Shown here piece after piece: positions 26,592 to 35,519 of a DNA stretch of 64,000 bases (position 1 is the first letter of the stretch; every line of letters starts with the position of its first letter). The position numbers and the translations under genes were made by a program. The DNA lies in assembly GCA_017428215.1 (NCBI GenBank), contig JAFRRH010000045.1:98798-162797 (forward strand), written 5' to 3'. The notes under the pieces were generated by a model. It had not been told where the DNA came from and made no database searches. It saw only the letters and a program-made list of their open reading frames with translations. This DNA is from Selenomonadaceae bacterium. GTDB taxonomy: Bacteria > Bacillota > Negativicutes > Selenomonadales > Selenomonadaceae.

Positions 26592-27328
26592 TAGCCAATC
26601 CTCCCGACGCGCCAAACTAATTCTCTGCCAAGCGCGTCTTTTTGCAGGGAAATTAATTCGTTAATGCCGCCTTCCGCTAAGTCTAAAAGTTCGTTGAGTT
26701 GCGAGCGAGTAAATGGATTTTTTTCGGCGGTTATCTGTACTTCGACGAGTTCGCCCGCGCCCGTCATGACTACATTGCAATCTGCCGCCGCAGTCGAATC
26801 TTCCGCGTAACATAAATCTAAAATTTTTTCTCCGTCGCTTGAAATGCCCGCCGAAATTGCCGCAACGAAATCTTTTACGGGAAAAACGCCGCCGACTTCG
26901 TAAATTGTTTCGCAAGCCTCAACCAACGCGACAAAAGCCGCCGTTATTGACGCCGTGCGCGTGCCGCCGTCAGCTTGAATTACGTCGCAGTCAATTATTA
27001 TCGAACGCTCGCCTATAACCGTTAAATCCGTCACTGCTCTCAATGCTCGACCGATAAGCCGTTGAATTTCTGCAGTACGTCCGCCAATCTTTGAACGTTC
27101 ACGAGGAATTCTTTCCATTGACGAACCTGGTAGCATTGAATATTCCGCGTTAAGCCAACCAGTTCCCGTGCCCTTTAAAAATGCCGGCACATGATCTTCA
27201 ATCGTCGCCGCGCAGAGAACTTTTGTATTGCCAATTTCAATCAACGCTGAACCTGCAGGAAATTTTTGCGCTCGACGCTCCAAAAAAACTTCGCGCATTT
27301 CGTCAGCACGCCGCTTGTCTATTCTCAA
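26591..27328 (-). CDS. rph: Ribonuclease PH
   Basis: A phosphorolytic 3'-5' exoribonuclease that trims tRNA 3' ends. Signature parts are [67 protein letters not shown] and the C-terminal [14 protein letters not shown]. The TTG start follows GGAGGTGA. The rph-rdgB-phosphodiesterase order is a common Firmicute arrangement. Confidence 0.95.
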   Translation of the reverse strand: MRIDKRRADEMREVFLERRAQKFPAGSALIEIGNTKVLCAATIEDHVPAFLKGTGTGWLNAEYSMLPGSSMERIPRERSKIGGRTAEIQRLIGRALRAVTDLTVIGERSIIIDCDVIQADGGTRTASITAAFVALVEACETIYEVGGVFPVKDFVAAISAGISSDGEKILDLCYAEDSTAAADCNVVMTGAGELVEVQITAEKNPFTRSQLNELLDLAEGGINELISLQKDALGRELVWRVGRIG

Positions 27329-27365
27329 ATTTTCACCTCCGCATTACTTAATTGAAAGCTGATAT

Positions 27366-27394
27366 ATTTTACACAAAAAATTTTTTCGCCGCAA
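27366..27394 (-). promoter_or_regulatory. rph operon promoter
   Basis: TTGCGG, 17 bp, TAAAAT on the minus strand, ahead of the GGAGGTGA SD. Confidence 0.6.
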
Positions 27395-27421
27395 TGTTTT
27401 AGGAAAATTTTATCGCCGTGA

Positions 27422-27450
27422 TTGACGAGTTTTAGCCGCTGTTGTAAAAT
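27422..27450 (+). promoter_or_regulatory. Promoter of the wecA-wecB unit
   Basis: TTGACG, 17 bp, TAAAAT on the plus strand, about 35 bp upstream of the start codon. Confidence 0.7.
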
Positions 27451-27485
27451 TCTTTCCATAAATATTGAATAGGACGGTTGATTAA

Positions 27486-28538
27486 ATGCCGATATATTCT
27501 TGGGCGTTCGCGGTCGCGCTGATTGTCGCTTTGGCGATTACTCCACTTATAATTTTGTTGGCTAAGAAAACTGGCGCAATGGACGCTCCAAACGCCCGAA
27601 AAGTTCATAAAAAACCAATCCCTCGAATCGGCGGACTTGCTATTTACGCAGGTTTTATGGCGTCGATAATTTTTGTCGTGATAAAATACGGACTTGATGC
27701 CGAAATGATAAGAGAAACCGTCGGATTGATGTTGTCGGGAACTCTAATCGTTGCGCTCGGCTTAGTTGACGATTATAAAAATTTGCCCGCCAAAATAAAA
27801 CTCTTGGGACAAATCTGCGCGGCGGCAATGTTAGTGTTAGTGTTCGACGTGCGGATTGATTTCGTGACGGATCCTTTCGGCGATTATATTTACCTCGATA
27901 ATTTCCCAATCCCGCACCTTGCAATCCCGGTTACAATGTTTTGGCTCGTCGGACTTACAAATACCGTGAATTTAATCGACGGGCTTGACGGATTGGCAGC
28001 GGGCGTGGCGGCTATAGCCTCGTTTACAATTTTATTAGTCGCGCTTGAACAAGGTTTTATTCTGGTGGCAGTTATGACGGCGGCATTAGCGGGAGCGGCT
28101 GTCGGTTTCTTAAAATATAACTTCAACCCTGCAGAAATTTTTATGGGCGATACCGGCTCCATGTTTTTAGGATTTATGCTCGCTGGAATTTCTGTAACGG
28201 GCGCAGTTAAATCCGTAGCTACAATCGCGCTTGTTGTCCCGATTTTCGCGCTGGGCTTGCCTATACTCGACACAACTTTTGCTATCGTTAGACGTGTGCG
28301 CGGCGGCGTTCCTATCTTTAAACCCGATAAAGGGCATTTGCACCACAGATTATTAAGCGTCGGGTTCACTCAACGGCAAGCAGTTCTGTTAATGTACGTG
28401 ATAAGCGCGTTATTCGGACTTAGCGCAATAGCTTTGACGGCTGTTAGTTATCAAATCGCAATTTTGATTTTGTTTATCGTGTTCTTGGCGATTTTCTACG
28501 GCGTAAAAAAATTGGGCATCGCCCGACCAATAAATTAG
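27486..28538 (+). CDS. wecA: Undecaprenyl-phosphate N-acetylhexosamine-1-phosphate transferase (WecA/TagO family)
   Basis: An inner-membrane enzyme that starts surface polysaccharide chains by moving GlcNAc-1-P from UDP-GlcNAc to undecaprenyl phosphate. The 350-residue polytopic product has KVHKKPIPRIGGLAIY, the catalytic LGLVDDYKNLPAK, NTVNLIDGLDGLAAG, MGDTGSMFLGFML and the HIHH-like GHLHHRLL loop. The next gene, wecB, makes ManNAc from the same UDP-sugar. The TAG stop forms the first bases of a palindromic 7-bp repeat array. Confidence 0.92.
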   Translation: MPIYSWAFAVALIVALAITPLIILLAKKTGAMDAPNARKVHKKPIPRIGGLAIYAGFMASIIFVVIKYGLDAEMIRETVGLMLSGTLIVALGLVDDYKNLPAKIKLLGQICAAAMLVLVFDVRIDFVTDPFGDYIYLDNFPIPHLAIPVTMFWLVGLTNTVNLIDGLDGLAAGVAAIASFTILLVALEQGFILVAVMTAALAGAAVGFLKYNFNPAEIFMGDTGSMFLGFMLAGISVTGAVKSVATIALVVPIFALGLPILDTTFAIVRRVRGGVPIFKPDKGHLHHRLLSVGFTQRQAVLLMYVISALFGLSAIALTAVSYQIAILILFIVFLAIFYGVKKLGIARPIN

Positions 28539-28607
28539 TGATTAGTGGTTGGTGGTTAGTGACTAGTGCACTCCTAACCACTAATCACTAGCCACTAACC
28601 ACTAACA
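28536..28607. repeat. Palindromic heptamer array A (wecA-wecB gap)
   Basis: Five 7-bp units of type TTAGTGA/TTAGTGG run one way and five the other way (CTAACCA type), forming an imperfect stem of about 35 bp with a tiny loop. The array fills the gap between wecA and wecB, starts within the wecA stop codon and ends at the wecB SD. Confidence 0.85.
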
Positions 28608-28618
28608 AGGTGACAATC

Positions 28619-29752
28619 ATGAGAAAATTAAAAGTTATGTCGGTATTCGGCACGCGCCCTGAGGCTATAAAAATGGCTCCTGTGGTGTTGGAACTAAAAA
28701 AATATTCGCAGATAGAATCAGTCGTGGCAGTCACGGCGCAACATCGGGAAATGCTCGACCAAGTTTTAAAATTATTCAACATACACCCCGATTTTGACTT
28801 AAATATCATGTCGGAGGGGCAAACTCTATTCGATATAACCAGCCGCGCACTTTTGGGACTCGATAAAGTCTTAACTGCGGCAAATCCCGACGTAGTTTTA
28901 GTTCACGGCGACACTACTACAACTTTTGCCGGTGCTTTGGCGGCTTATTATCATCAAATCGAAGTTGGTCACGTCGAGGCGGGTCTTCGCACCCAAAATA
29001 AATTTTCTCCCTATCCAGAGGAAATGAATCGCCGCTTAACCGGTGCACTCGCCGATTTAAACTTTGCTCCGACCTCAACCGCTAAAGAAAATCTCCTGCG
29101 CGAAGGCGTCGACGCTAATAAAATCTTCGTAACCGGTAATACTGTCATCGACGCGCTTTATCAGACCGTCCGCGCAGATTTTGAATTTAAACACGTCGAT
29201 ATAACTAAAAAAGTTATCCTCGTAACCACTCATCGCCGCGAAAATTTGGGCGAACCTATGCGACAAGTCTATAAAGCTTTAAAATCTATCGTCGAAGAGT
29301 TCCCTGACGTCGAAATTATCTTCCCAGTTCATAAAAATCCTAAAGTTCGCGAAGTAGTCAACGAAGAACTCGGAAAATTGGATAGAGTTTGCCTAATCGA
29401 CCCGCTTGATTATGAACCATTCGCAAATTTAATGAATAAAGCAACGTTAATTCTTACAGATTCGGGCGGCGTGCAGGAAGAAGCCCCCGCACTCGGCAAA
29501 CCTGTCTTAGTTTTGCGCGACACTACCGAACGTCCAGAGGCTGTAGACGCCGGAACCGTTAAATTAATCGGCACTAATCAAGATACAGTCTACGAATCGG
29601 CAAAAATTTTGCTAACAAACCCGGATGAATATAAAAAAATGGCTGAGGCTCGCAGTCCATACGGCGACGGGCACGCCGCAGAAAGAATCGTTAAAGCTTT
29701 GCTGTGGCGACATAAAATTTTGAACGCTCCACCAAGAGAATTCACCAATTAA
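28619..29752 (+). CDS. wecB: UDP-N-acetylglucosamine 2-epimerase (non-hydrolysing)
   Basis: It interconverts UDP-GlcNAc and UDP-ManNAc in the cytosol for surface polysaccharide. The 377-residue product contains FGTRPEAIKMAPVVLELKK, VHGDTTTTFAGALAAYY, HVEAGLRT, PYPEEMNRRL, TTHRRENLGEP and TDSGGVQEEAP. The ATG at 28619 lies 5-6 bp after AAGGTGA; the earlier in-frame GTG is part of that SD. Palindromic heptamer arrays lie on both sides. Confidence 0.95.
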   Translation: MRKLKVMSVFGTRPEAIKMAPVVLELKKYSQIESVVAVTAQHREMLDQVLKLFNIHPDFDLNIMSEGQTLFDITSRALLGLDKVLTAANPDVVLVHGDTTTTFAGALAAYYHQIEVGHVEAGLRTQNKFSPYPEEMNRRLTGALADLNFAPTSTAKENLLREGVDANKIFVTGNTVIDALYQTVRADFEFKHVDITKKVILVTTHRRENLGEPMRQVYKALKSIVEEFPDVEIIFPVHKNPKVREVVNEELGKLDRVCLIDPLDYEPFANLMNKATLILTDSGGVQEEAPALGKPVLVLRDTTERPEAVDAGTVKLIGTNQDTVYESAKILLTNPDEYKKMAEARSPYGDGHAAERIVKALLWRHKILNAPPREFTN

Positions 29753-29762
29753 AATTTTTTCA

Positions 29763-29787
29763 CTGCCTCGACGGCAGATTTTTTTTT
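29763..29787 (+). terminator. wecB terminator
   Basis: CTGCC/GGCAG stem with a 5-nt loop and then A plus nine T on the plus strand, 11 bp after the wecB stop. Confidence 0.75.
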
Positions 29788-29817
29788 GCAAACATGTTAT
29801 AATCGCGCAAAATAAAA

Positions 29818-29890
29818 GTGGTTAGTGATTAGTGGTTGGTGATTAGTGAAATTTTTCTATCTAAACACTAGCCACTAACCACTAACAACT
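29818..29890. repeat. Palindromic heptamer array B (5' leader of HAD gene)
   Basis: The left arm has four units of the TTAGTGA/TTAGTGG type, followed by a 15-nt AT-rich loop and then a right arm of CTAACCA-type units. It sits in the leader of the secreted HAD gene, just after an extended -10 (TGTTATAAT, 29795-29803) and before the GGAGG SD. Confidence 0.85.
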
Positions 29891-29909
29891 AAAATGGAGG
29901 TTTTTTATC

Positions 29910-30986
29910 ATGAAGAAAAAAATTTTGGCGGCTATCACGGCCGGTTTAATCGCGTTGGGAAGTTTTGGAGTTTCTGACGCCGCCTCTCGCGAAGAAGTCG
30001 CCGCTATTCACGTTCAAAAGGCGTCCGATTTCCAATTTTGGAACGACGACTCCCCTACTAAGGCGAAAATTATCGAATTCGTCGAAGATGTCACCAATCC
30101 TTACAGCGCAAACTACATTCCGCCCGAAGATAGAATCGCAACCTTCGATATGGACGGAACTTTTTACTGCGAAACCGCTCCGCTTTATTTTCAAGAGATG
30201 ATGTTCTTTGAACGTGTCTTAAATGACCCAAATTACACTGCGCCTAAGAAATGGATTAACTTTGCTAAGAAAATTCAGCCGAAAATCTACGCTAAACAAA
30301 AATTGACGCCCGCCGAAAGCAAAATGTATCTCGAAGGTCTTTCTGCGGTATACTCCGGCATGACTGACGAAGAATATCGCGCTTACGTTCGCAAATTCAT
30401 GCAAACTAACGAAGACGGCTTTACGAATCTCAAGCGCGGCGATGCTTTTTATCTGCCGATGGTAGAAATTATGTCGTACCTCACCAATAACGGCTTTAAT
30501 GTCTACATAAACACCGGCTGCGGCGTCTCAACCACTCGCGAACTCGTCAACGGCGTCATTCCTATTCAATTCGACAGGATTTTAGGTACGGATATAGTTT
30601 ATACGTCAACAAATATTGGTAAAGACGCCGCAAGTGACCATTTTTATGACCGCAACAAGGAAAAAATTATTATTTCCGGCAAAAATTTTGTCCCAAATCT
30701 TAAAACCGTTAAAATCTTCTCCATTATTAACCAAATCGGCAAAAAACCCGTGCTCGCCTTCGGAAATTCTAGCGGTGATAGCGGCATGCTCGAATATACG
30801 CTCCAAGATAATAAATATCGCTCGATGTCGTTCTTTGTTATCTGCGACGACGTAGAACGCGAACGCGGCAACCTCACTCGCGCTAAAAGTGATACCGCTT
30901 TAGCTCTGAAACACGGTTGGAATCCAATTTCTATGCGCAACGAGTTTAAAACTATTTATGGCGACAATGTTAAGAGGAGTAACTAA
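29910..30986 (+). CDS. Secreted HAD-superfamily phosphatase
   Basis: The product has an N-terminal signal peptide (KKKILAAITAGLIALGSFG, cut near SDA-A) and a HAD core. Motif I is ATFDMDGTFY (nucleophile Asp), motif II lies in the YINTGCG region, and the acidic motif is AFGNSSGDSGMLEY. With 358 residues it resembles exported acid-phosphatase-like HAD enzymes that release phosphate in the periplasm. GGAGG precedes the ATG. The gene is flanked by the K+ transport/DUF47 unit on the opposite strand with only 22 bp between stops. Confidence 0.82.
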   Translation: MKKKILAAITAGLIALGSFGVSDAASREEVAAIHVQKASDFQFWNDDSPTKAKIIEFVEDVTNPYSANYIPPEDRIATFDMDGTFYCETAPLYFQEMMFFERVLNDPNYTAPKKWINFAKKIQPKIYAKQKLTPAESKMYLEGLSAVYSGMTDEEYRAYVRKFMQTNEDGFTNLKRGDAFYLPMVEIMSYLTNNGFNVYINTGCGVSTTRELVNGVIPIQFDRILGTDIVYTSTNIGKDAASDHFYDRNKEKIIISGKNFVPNLKTVKIFSIINQIGKKPVLAFGNSSGDSGMLEYTLQDNKYRSMSFFVICDDVERERGNLTRAKSDTALALKHGWNPISMRNEFKTIYGDNVKRSN

Positions 30987-31008
30987 ATGAAAATTCCTCT
31001 ATTTTTGC

Positions 31009-31671
31009 TCAAGCGTATTTCATGACGACACCGCGAATCATGTCGCCAACTCTCTTTGTATGGTCGAGAGCTTCCTCCACATCCTCTAAAATGTCTTTCC
31101 ACTTAATTAAATGGATAACTGCGCGGCTGGCTCCGTGTTCGCGTGCCGCCTCTGCCGCCTCGTCAAATAAAATTCCAATATCTGCGCGGTAAATCAAATC
31201 TCCGCGACTTTCATTATCTGAAACTTTATGAACGGCGTCGAGAATCTCGCGCTGATTTTTTTTCACGTCGTTAAGAAGTTTGAACGCTTTAACCAATTCA
31301 TCAGTACTTTCAACTAAAAGTTTCGTCAAAGCGTGCGAACGTTTCGTCGAATGCCCAGCGTGATACATAATTATCCTCTGCAACGCGCCCTGCAACATGT
31401 CAACGCCCTTGTCCAGCTCATTTGCGATTGCAAAAATGTCTTCGCGGTCAATCGGCGTGATAAAACTCAAATTCAGCTTGGAAATTATCTTCTCGTTGAC
31501 TTCATCTGCCGCCGACTCAAGCCCTAAGATGTCTTCGATACGTTCCAACGCTTGATTCGGGTCTTTTATCACGTCGTCAAGCAAAACCGCGCCCAAATGA
31601 AAAAATTTAGCGTTCTCCAAAAATAAATCAAAAAACTCCGTGTCTTTCCGCGAAAAATTAAATACACTCAT
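31009..31671 (-). CDS. DUF47 (PhoU-like) protein
   Basis: An all-helical 220-residue protein of the DUF47/PhoU-related family, which usually accompanies PiT-type phosphate transporters and modulates them. Recognisable parts are FFDLFLENAKFFHLGA near the N-terminus and VIHLIKWKDILEDVEEALDH near the C-terminus. Here its partner is trkA, 18 bp upstream in the same operon, with no pit gene in view. AAGGGGG precedes the ATG. Confidence 0.85.
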   Translation of the reverse strand: MSVFNFSRKDTEFFDLFLENAKFFHLGAVLLDDVIKDPNQALERIEDILGLESAADEVNEKIISKLNLSFITPIDREDIFAIANELDKGVDMLQGALQRIIMYHAGHSTKRSHALTKLLVESTDELVKAFKLLNDVKKNQREILDAVHKVSDNESRGDLIYRADIGILFDEAAEAAREHGASRAVIHLIKWKDILEDVEEALDHTKRVGDMIRGVVMKYA

Positions 31672-31689
31672 TTAATTTCCCCCTTAATT

Positions 31690-33030
31690 TTAATTAAACC
31701 ACGTCATGACCTCTTGAGCCGCGCCGCGCAAGCAAAATAATATCGTTCTGTCGCCGGGCAAAAGAATTGTGTTGCCGTTTGGTATCGCCGCCTTGTTTTT
31801 TCGGACATAAGCACACACCAAACACGATTTCGGCAGTTTAACGTCCATTAATTTCTTTCCTGCGACCTTCGCTCCGCTCTGAACGATAACTTCGACCGCC
31901 TCCGCCCGTGCTCCTTCCAAAATTGATACGCTAACCACGCCTCCGCGCCTCACAAACGCTAAAACTTCGCTCGCAGATAATAATCTAGCCGAAATTACCA
32001 CGTCAACGCCAACTTTTTCGATTAAATCAGCATATTCAGTCCGATAAACGCGCACGACGGTTTTTTTCGCGCCCAAATGCTTTGCAATCAACGCTATCAT
32101 CAAATTTAATTTGTCGTCTTCCGTCAAACAAACCACTATGTCCGCCGATGCAACGCCTTCTTGCGCCAATAAATCAACATTCGTGCCGTCGCCGTATATC
32201 GCGATTGAATCTCCGCTTAAAAGTTGCGCCATCTCCTCGCAACGCTCGCGGTCTTTCTCTATTACCTTAACATTTACGCCCGCATTTATCAACATCACTG
32301 CCAAAGTCCGCCCAATTCGCCCCGCGCCGATTATCATCACCCTTTCCAGTTTCCTAGAGTTGCTTGGAACGAAATTTGAGCTGAATTTTTCTATCGCGTC
32401 GGGAAATCCGATAAAATATGCGTTGTCGTGAACTTTTAATTCGTCGTCGCCGTGCGGAATTATCATTTCTCTATCACGGAAGATTAATCCAGCCAAAACT
32501 CCCTCCGGAAAACGCAATTTTTTAAACGGCGTGTTCAAATATTTGCTGTCCTTGTGAATTTTAACTTCAAAGAGCCGAATTTTTCCGCCAGCGAAATCAT
32601 CAACGTCTAAAGCCGCCGGAGTCATCAAAATTCGATAAATTTCATGCGCGGCAATCATTTCGGGGTTCAACATCAAGTCTATATCGAAATTTTTCTTTAA
32701 ATAATCTTTTGCCTCGCTTAAAAATTGCATATCGCGGATTCTGGCGATTGTATGCTTAATTCCGTGCTTTTTGGCGAGAATACAGGCAACCATATTGACT
32801 TCATCAATCGCCGTTACTGCAATAAACACGTCTGCGCCGTTTACATCGGGGTCGTCCATAGTTATCGGGCTTGCGCCGTTGGCTGTTATCGTCAGAACGT
32901 CCAAATTGTTTTTTACGGCTGTCAACTGGCTCTCCTCGCGGTCGATAACCGTAACTTCCATTCCTTCGTTGCTCAAAAGTTCCGCGATTGTATATCCGAG
33001 CTTGCCCGCGCCCACAATCACCACGCGCAT
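31690..33030 (-). CDS. trkA: Trk potassium uptake regulator TrkA
   Basis: A cytosolic NAD-binding gating subunit for a Trk/Ktr K+ channel. The 446-residue product has two tandem RCK modules: GAGKLGYTIAELL with IDREES, then GAGRIGRTLAVML with IEKDRERCEEMA. Each is followed by a TrkA_C domain. The start at 33030 has AAGGAGGG upstream. The membrane subunit trkH is not in the window. It heads an operon with the DUF47 gene. Confidence 0.94.
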   Translation of the reverse strand: MRVVIVGAGKLGYTIAELLSNEGMEVTVIDREESQLTAVKNNLDVLTITANGASPITMDDPDVNGADVFIAVTAIDEVNMVACILAKKHGIKHTIARIRDMQFLSEAKDYLKKNFDIDLMLNPEMIAAHEIYRILMTPAALDVDDFAGGKIRLFEVKIHKDSKYLNTPFKKLRFPEGVLAGLIFRDREMIIPHGDDELKVHDNAYFIGFPDAIEKFSSNFVPSNSRKLERVMIIGAGRIGRTLAVMLINAGVNVKVIEKDRERCEEMAQLLSGDSIAIYGDGTNVDLLAQEGVASADIVVCLTEDDKLNLMIALIAKHLGAKKTVVRVYRTEYADLIEKVGVDVVISARLLSASEVLAFVRRGGVVSVSILEGARAEAVEVIVQSGAKVAGKKLMDVKLPKSCLVCAYVRKNKAAIPNGNTILLPGDRTILFCLRGAAQEVMTWFN

Positions 33031-33055
33031 TTGAAATCCCTCCTTGTCAGACGCA

Positions 33056-33084
33056 ATTTTATCTGTTATCGGGCGCGTTTGCAA
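33056..33084 (-). promoter_or_regulatory. trkA promoter
   Basis: TTGCAA, 17 bp, TAAAAT on the minus strand, directly after the terminator of the upstream hydrolase gene. Confidence 0.65.
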
Positions 33085-33113
33085 TAAAAAAATTCCCCGC
33101 TTGCGACGGAGAA
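33085..33113 (-). terminator. Terminator of the secreted hydrolase gene
   Basis: TTCTCCG/CGGGGAA stem (one G-U pair), 7-nt loop, then TTTTTTTA on the minus strand. It abuts the trkA promoter. Confidence 0.75.
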
Positions 33114-33131
33114 CTAAATTATCGTGAGATT

Positions 33132-34274
33132 TTATTTAAGATTGTCCTTGAAGAACTTATTCAGCTTGTCAAACGGAATTTTATCAATTTGGTCGTATAA
33201 ATCCGTGTGCGTCGCGCCCTTAACTACCACAATTTCTTTAGGAGACTTAGCCTGCGCGTATAAATTATCGGAATGATACTTCGAGTGCGCCTTGTCGCCG
33301 GTGATTAACATAATCGGACGCGGTGAAAGCTCCTCAACGTGCGTATCAAACGGGAAATTGAAGAATCCGTAAGGCGTCGTCGAAGACCAAATCGCATTTG
33401 AATTTATTGCGCGTGGATGAAAGGCTCTGCCGCGATAATAATCGAAAAATTCTTTGGTAACCGAATCAACATTTGCCGGCAATTCGGCAGGAAACAGTTT
33501 TCCGTCTGCATTAACAGCTTTTCCATTGACAACCGGCACCTCGTGATAGCCGGGTAGAGTTTTTCCGGCTTCAACTTCCTGCCAACGCATATCAGCCAGA
33601 TATTTTTTCACAATTTCGCGCTGTTCGGGCGTGTAATAGTCGCCTTGATAGTGATTTCTAATGCTGTCAACCATATCATACATCGCTGAGACCGCCACAG
33701 CCTTAATTCGCACGTCATTTATCGCCGCAGTCACTGCAGGACCGCTCAAACCGCAAATTCCCATCGCGCCGAGCTTTTCGCGGTCAACATAAGCCAAACT
33801 TCCGACAAAATCAATCGCCGCACTAAAATCTTCGGTAAAAATATCGGGCGAAGCAACATTTCTGACATTTCCGCCGCTTTCTCCGGTAAATGACGGGTCA
33901 AAAGCCAACGAAACGAAGCCAGCTTTAGCAAATTCCTGCGCATAAAGCCCGGAATGTTGCTCTTTAACCGCTCCGAACGCGCCGCTGACGACTATCGCGG
34001 CATATTTTTTATTCGGATTGAAATTTTTCGGCAAATAAAGATGTCCTGCAACGTCAATGCCGTAACGATTGCGAAAAGTCACGAATTTTGTCTGAATCTC
34101 CTTGTCGACAGTAAAAACGCGCGTGTCATTGGTTAAATCGCTTATCGAACAGTTTTTCATCGTCGTTGAAGTCGCAGAAACCGTCGGAGCCGCCGAAACG
34201 TCGCTAAAATTGCCCATTGAAACCACTCCAGCCAATATCGCCGCCAAAATCACTGACTTTTTCGGTTTGAACAT
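33132..34274 (-). CDS. Secreted alpha/beta hydrolase (dienelactone-hydrolase-like)
   Basis: A 380-residue exported hydrolase. After a signal peptide (KKSVILAAILAGVVSMGN, cut near VSA-A) comes an alpha/beta fold. The nucleophile elbow is GAMGICGLSGPAV (Cys or Ser), the acid is in MLITGDKAHS, and the His in GATHTDLYD. The substrate is unknown; relatives act on esters or lactones. A LysR gene is divergent across a 113-bp gap and probably controls it. GGAGACGG precedes the ATG. Confidence 0.8.
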   Translation of the reverse strand: MFKPKKSVILAAILAGVVSMGNFSDVSAAPTVSATSTTMKNCSISDLTNDTRVFTVDKEIQTKFVTFRNRYGIDVAGHLYLPKNFNPNKKYAAIVVSGAFGAVKEQHSGLYAQEFAKAGFVSLAFDPSFTGESGGNVRNVASPDIFTEDFSAAIDFVGSLAYVDREKLGAMGICGLSGPAVTAAINDVRIKAVAVSAMYDMVDSIRNHYQGDYYTPEQREIVKKYLADMRWQEVEAGKTLPGYHEVPVVNGKAVNADGKLFPAELPANVDSVTKEFFDYYRGRAFHPRAINSNAIWSSTTPYGFFNFPFDTHVEELSPRPIMLITGDKAHSKYHSDNLYAQAKSPKEIVVVKGATHTDLYDQIDKIPFDKLNKFFKDNLK

Positions 34275-34306
34275 GTTGCCCGTCTCCTTTACTTATCTTT
34301 TGGACG

Positions 34307-34334
34307 ATTATATAATTTTCTCGGCGAAAGTAAA
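34307..34334 (-). promoter_or_regulatory. Promoter of the secreted hydrolase gene
   Basis: TTTACT, 16 bp, TATAAT on the minus strand in the intergenic region shared with lysR. Confidence 0.55.
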
Positions 34335-34387
34335 CTAAAAATTGCTTATCGCTGCTCTAAAAAATTTTTATGGCGGAGGAAATGTTT

Positions 34388-35275
34388 GTGGAGATAAAAA
34401 CTCTGGAATATTTTGTAAAAGTGGCTTGCGAGGGCAATATGTCACGGGCGGCGGAAAAACTTTTCGTCACTCAACCTAATGTCACTCGGCAAATTCAAAT
34501 TTTGGAGGAAGAACTCGGCAAAAAGCTGTTTGAGCGCGGAAAATATTCGTTAAAGCTTACAGATGACGGATTTTTACTACTGAAACGCGCAAAAGAGATT
34601 TTAAAACTGATTCACGAAACAAAAATGGATTTTACGGCAGATGAAATTCGCGGCGACGTTTATATCGGCTGTGCTGAGTCTGATTCTGTTAAATATTTTG
34701 CGCGAGCGGCTAAAAATGTGCAAAAAAAGTATCCGAACGTGCATTTTAATTTGTACAGCGGAAATTTTGAGGATATTTACTTTCGATTGGACAATGGCTT
34801 ATTGGATTTTTATATAACGTTGCAGAGAGTTGACGTTTCAAAGTATGAATCGCTGATTTTGCCCGCGCAGGACGTTTGGGGAGTGATTTTGCGCCGCGAT
34901 GACCCGCTTGCCGATAAAAAATCGTTTACAGTTGATGATTTAATGGATTTGCCGCTGATTTTATCGCGTGAGGCGTTTCGAGAGGAATATCCCGCATGGT
35001 TCGGCAAGAATTTTGAGAAATTTAACGTCGTAGCGACATATAATTTACTTTACAACGCGGCAATCATGGTTCGCGAAGGCTTAGGCTATGCAATTTCGAT
35101 TGACAAGCTGATAAACGACGCTGAATTATGTTTTCGCCCGCTTGAGCCGGTATTGAAGTCGAATTTGCAATTCATCAGGCGGAAGGACAGATTATTGACG
35201 CCGCAAGCGCAAATTTTGCTTGATGAAATGGAAAATTTATATTCGGACAAGAAAATCACGGTGATTGACGTTTAA
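34388..35275 (+). CDS. LysR-family transcriptional regulator
   Basis: A 295-residue regulator. Its winged HTH lies at the N-terminus (TLEYFVKVACEGNMSRAAEKL ... TRQIQILEEELGKKLFER) and an effector-binding domain follows. The GTG at 34388 is chosen because GGCGGAGG stands 8 bp before it; the frame opens 6 codons earlier. Divergent placement next to the exported hydrolase gene is the usual LysR-target layout. The effector is unknown. Confidence 0.9.
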   Translation: MEIKTLEYFVKVACEGNMSRAAEKLFVTQPNVTRQIQILEEELGKKLFERGKYSLKLTDDGFLLLKRAKEILKLIHETKMDFTADEIRGDVYIGCAESDSVKYFARAAKNVQKKYPNVHFNLYSGNFEDIYFRLDNGLLDFYITLQRVDVSKYESLILPAQDVWGVILRRDDPLADKKSFTVDDLMDLPLILSREAFREEYPAWFGKNFEKFNVVATYNLLYNAAIMVREGLGYAISIDKLINDAELCFRPLEPVLKSNLQFIRRKDRLLTPQAQILLDEMENLYSDKKITVIDV

Positions 35276-35519
35276 GAGCCGGAAATTTTAGTAAAAATGC
35301 GTGTTGAAAAGTTGGACGGGGCAAAAACTACAGGCTGTCCAAAAAAATGCAAAGGTTTAATTTGATAAATGGCGTGCTGACGTGCTTTGATTAAAATCTG
35401 TCGTTCAAAGCCGCCTAAGGCATAAAATTTTTAGGTAATGTTGTCCAAAAAATTCTACACGTGGCAAAAAAAACGCCTTCGACGGCGATTTATAAGTTTA
35501 AAATTTACTTGATGAAATG
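35276..35519. other. Intergenic stretch, 244 bp, mostly unassigned
   Basis: Contains GGACGGGGC ... GCTGTCC, which could fold into a weak hairpin, two copies of TGTCCAAAAAA, and the terminator of the radical SAM gene at its right end. No ORF or known element was recognised. Confidence 0.5.
35466..35487 (-). terminator. Radical SAM gene terminator
   Basis: A short CGCC/GGCG stem with a GTCGAA loop followed by eight T on the minus strand, 33 bp past the stop codon. Confidence 0.6.

Noticed and set aside
28536..29890. Heptamer arrays as a CRISPR array
   Set aside because: There are no spacers; units are contiguous 7-mers that reverse direction.
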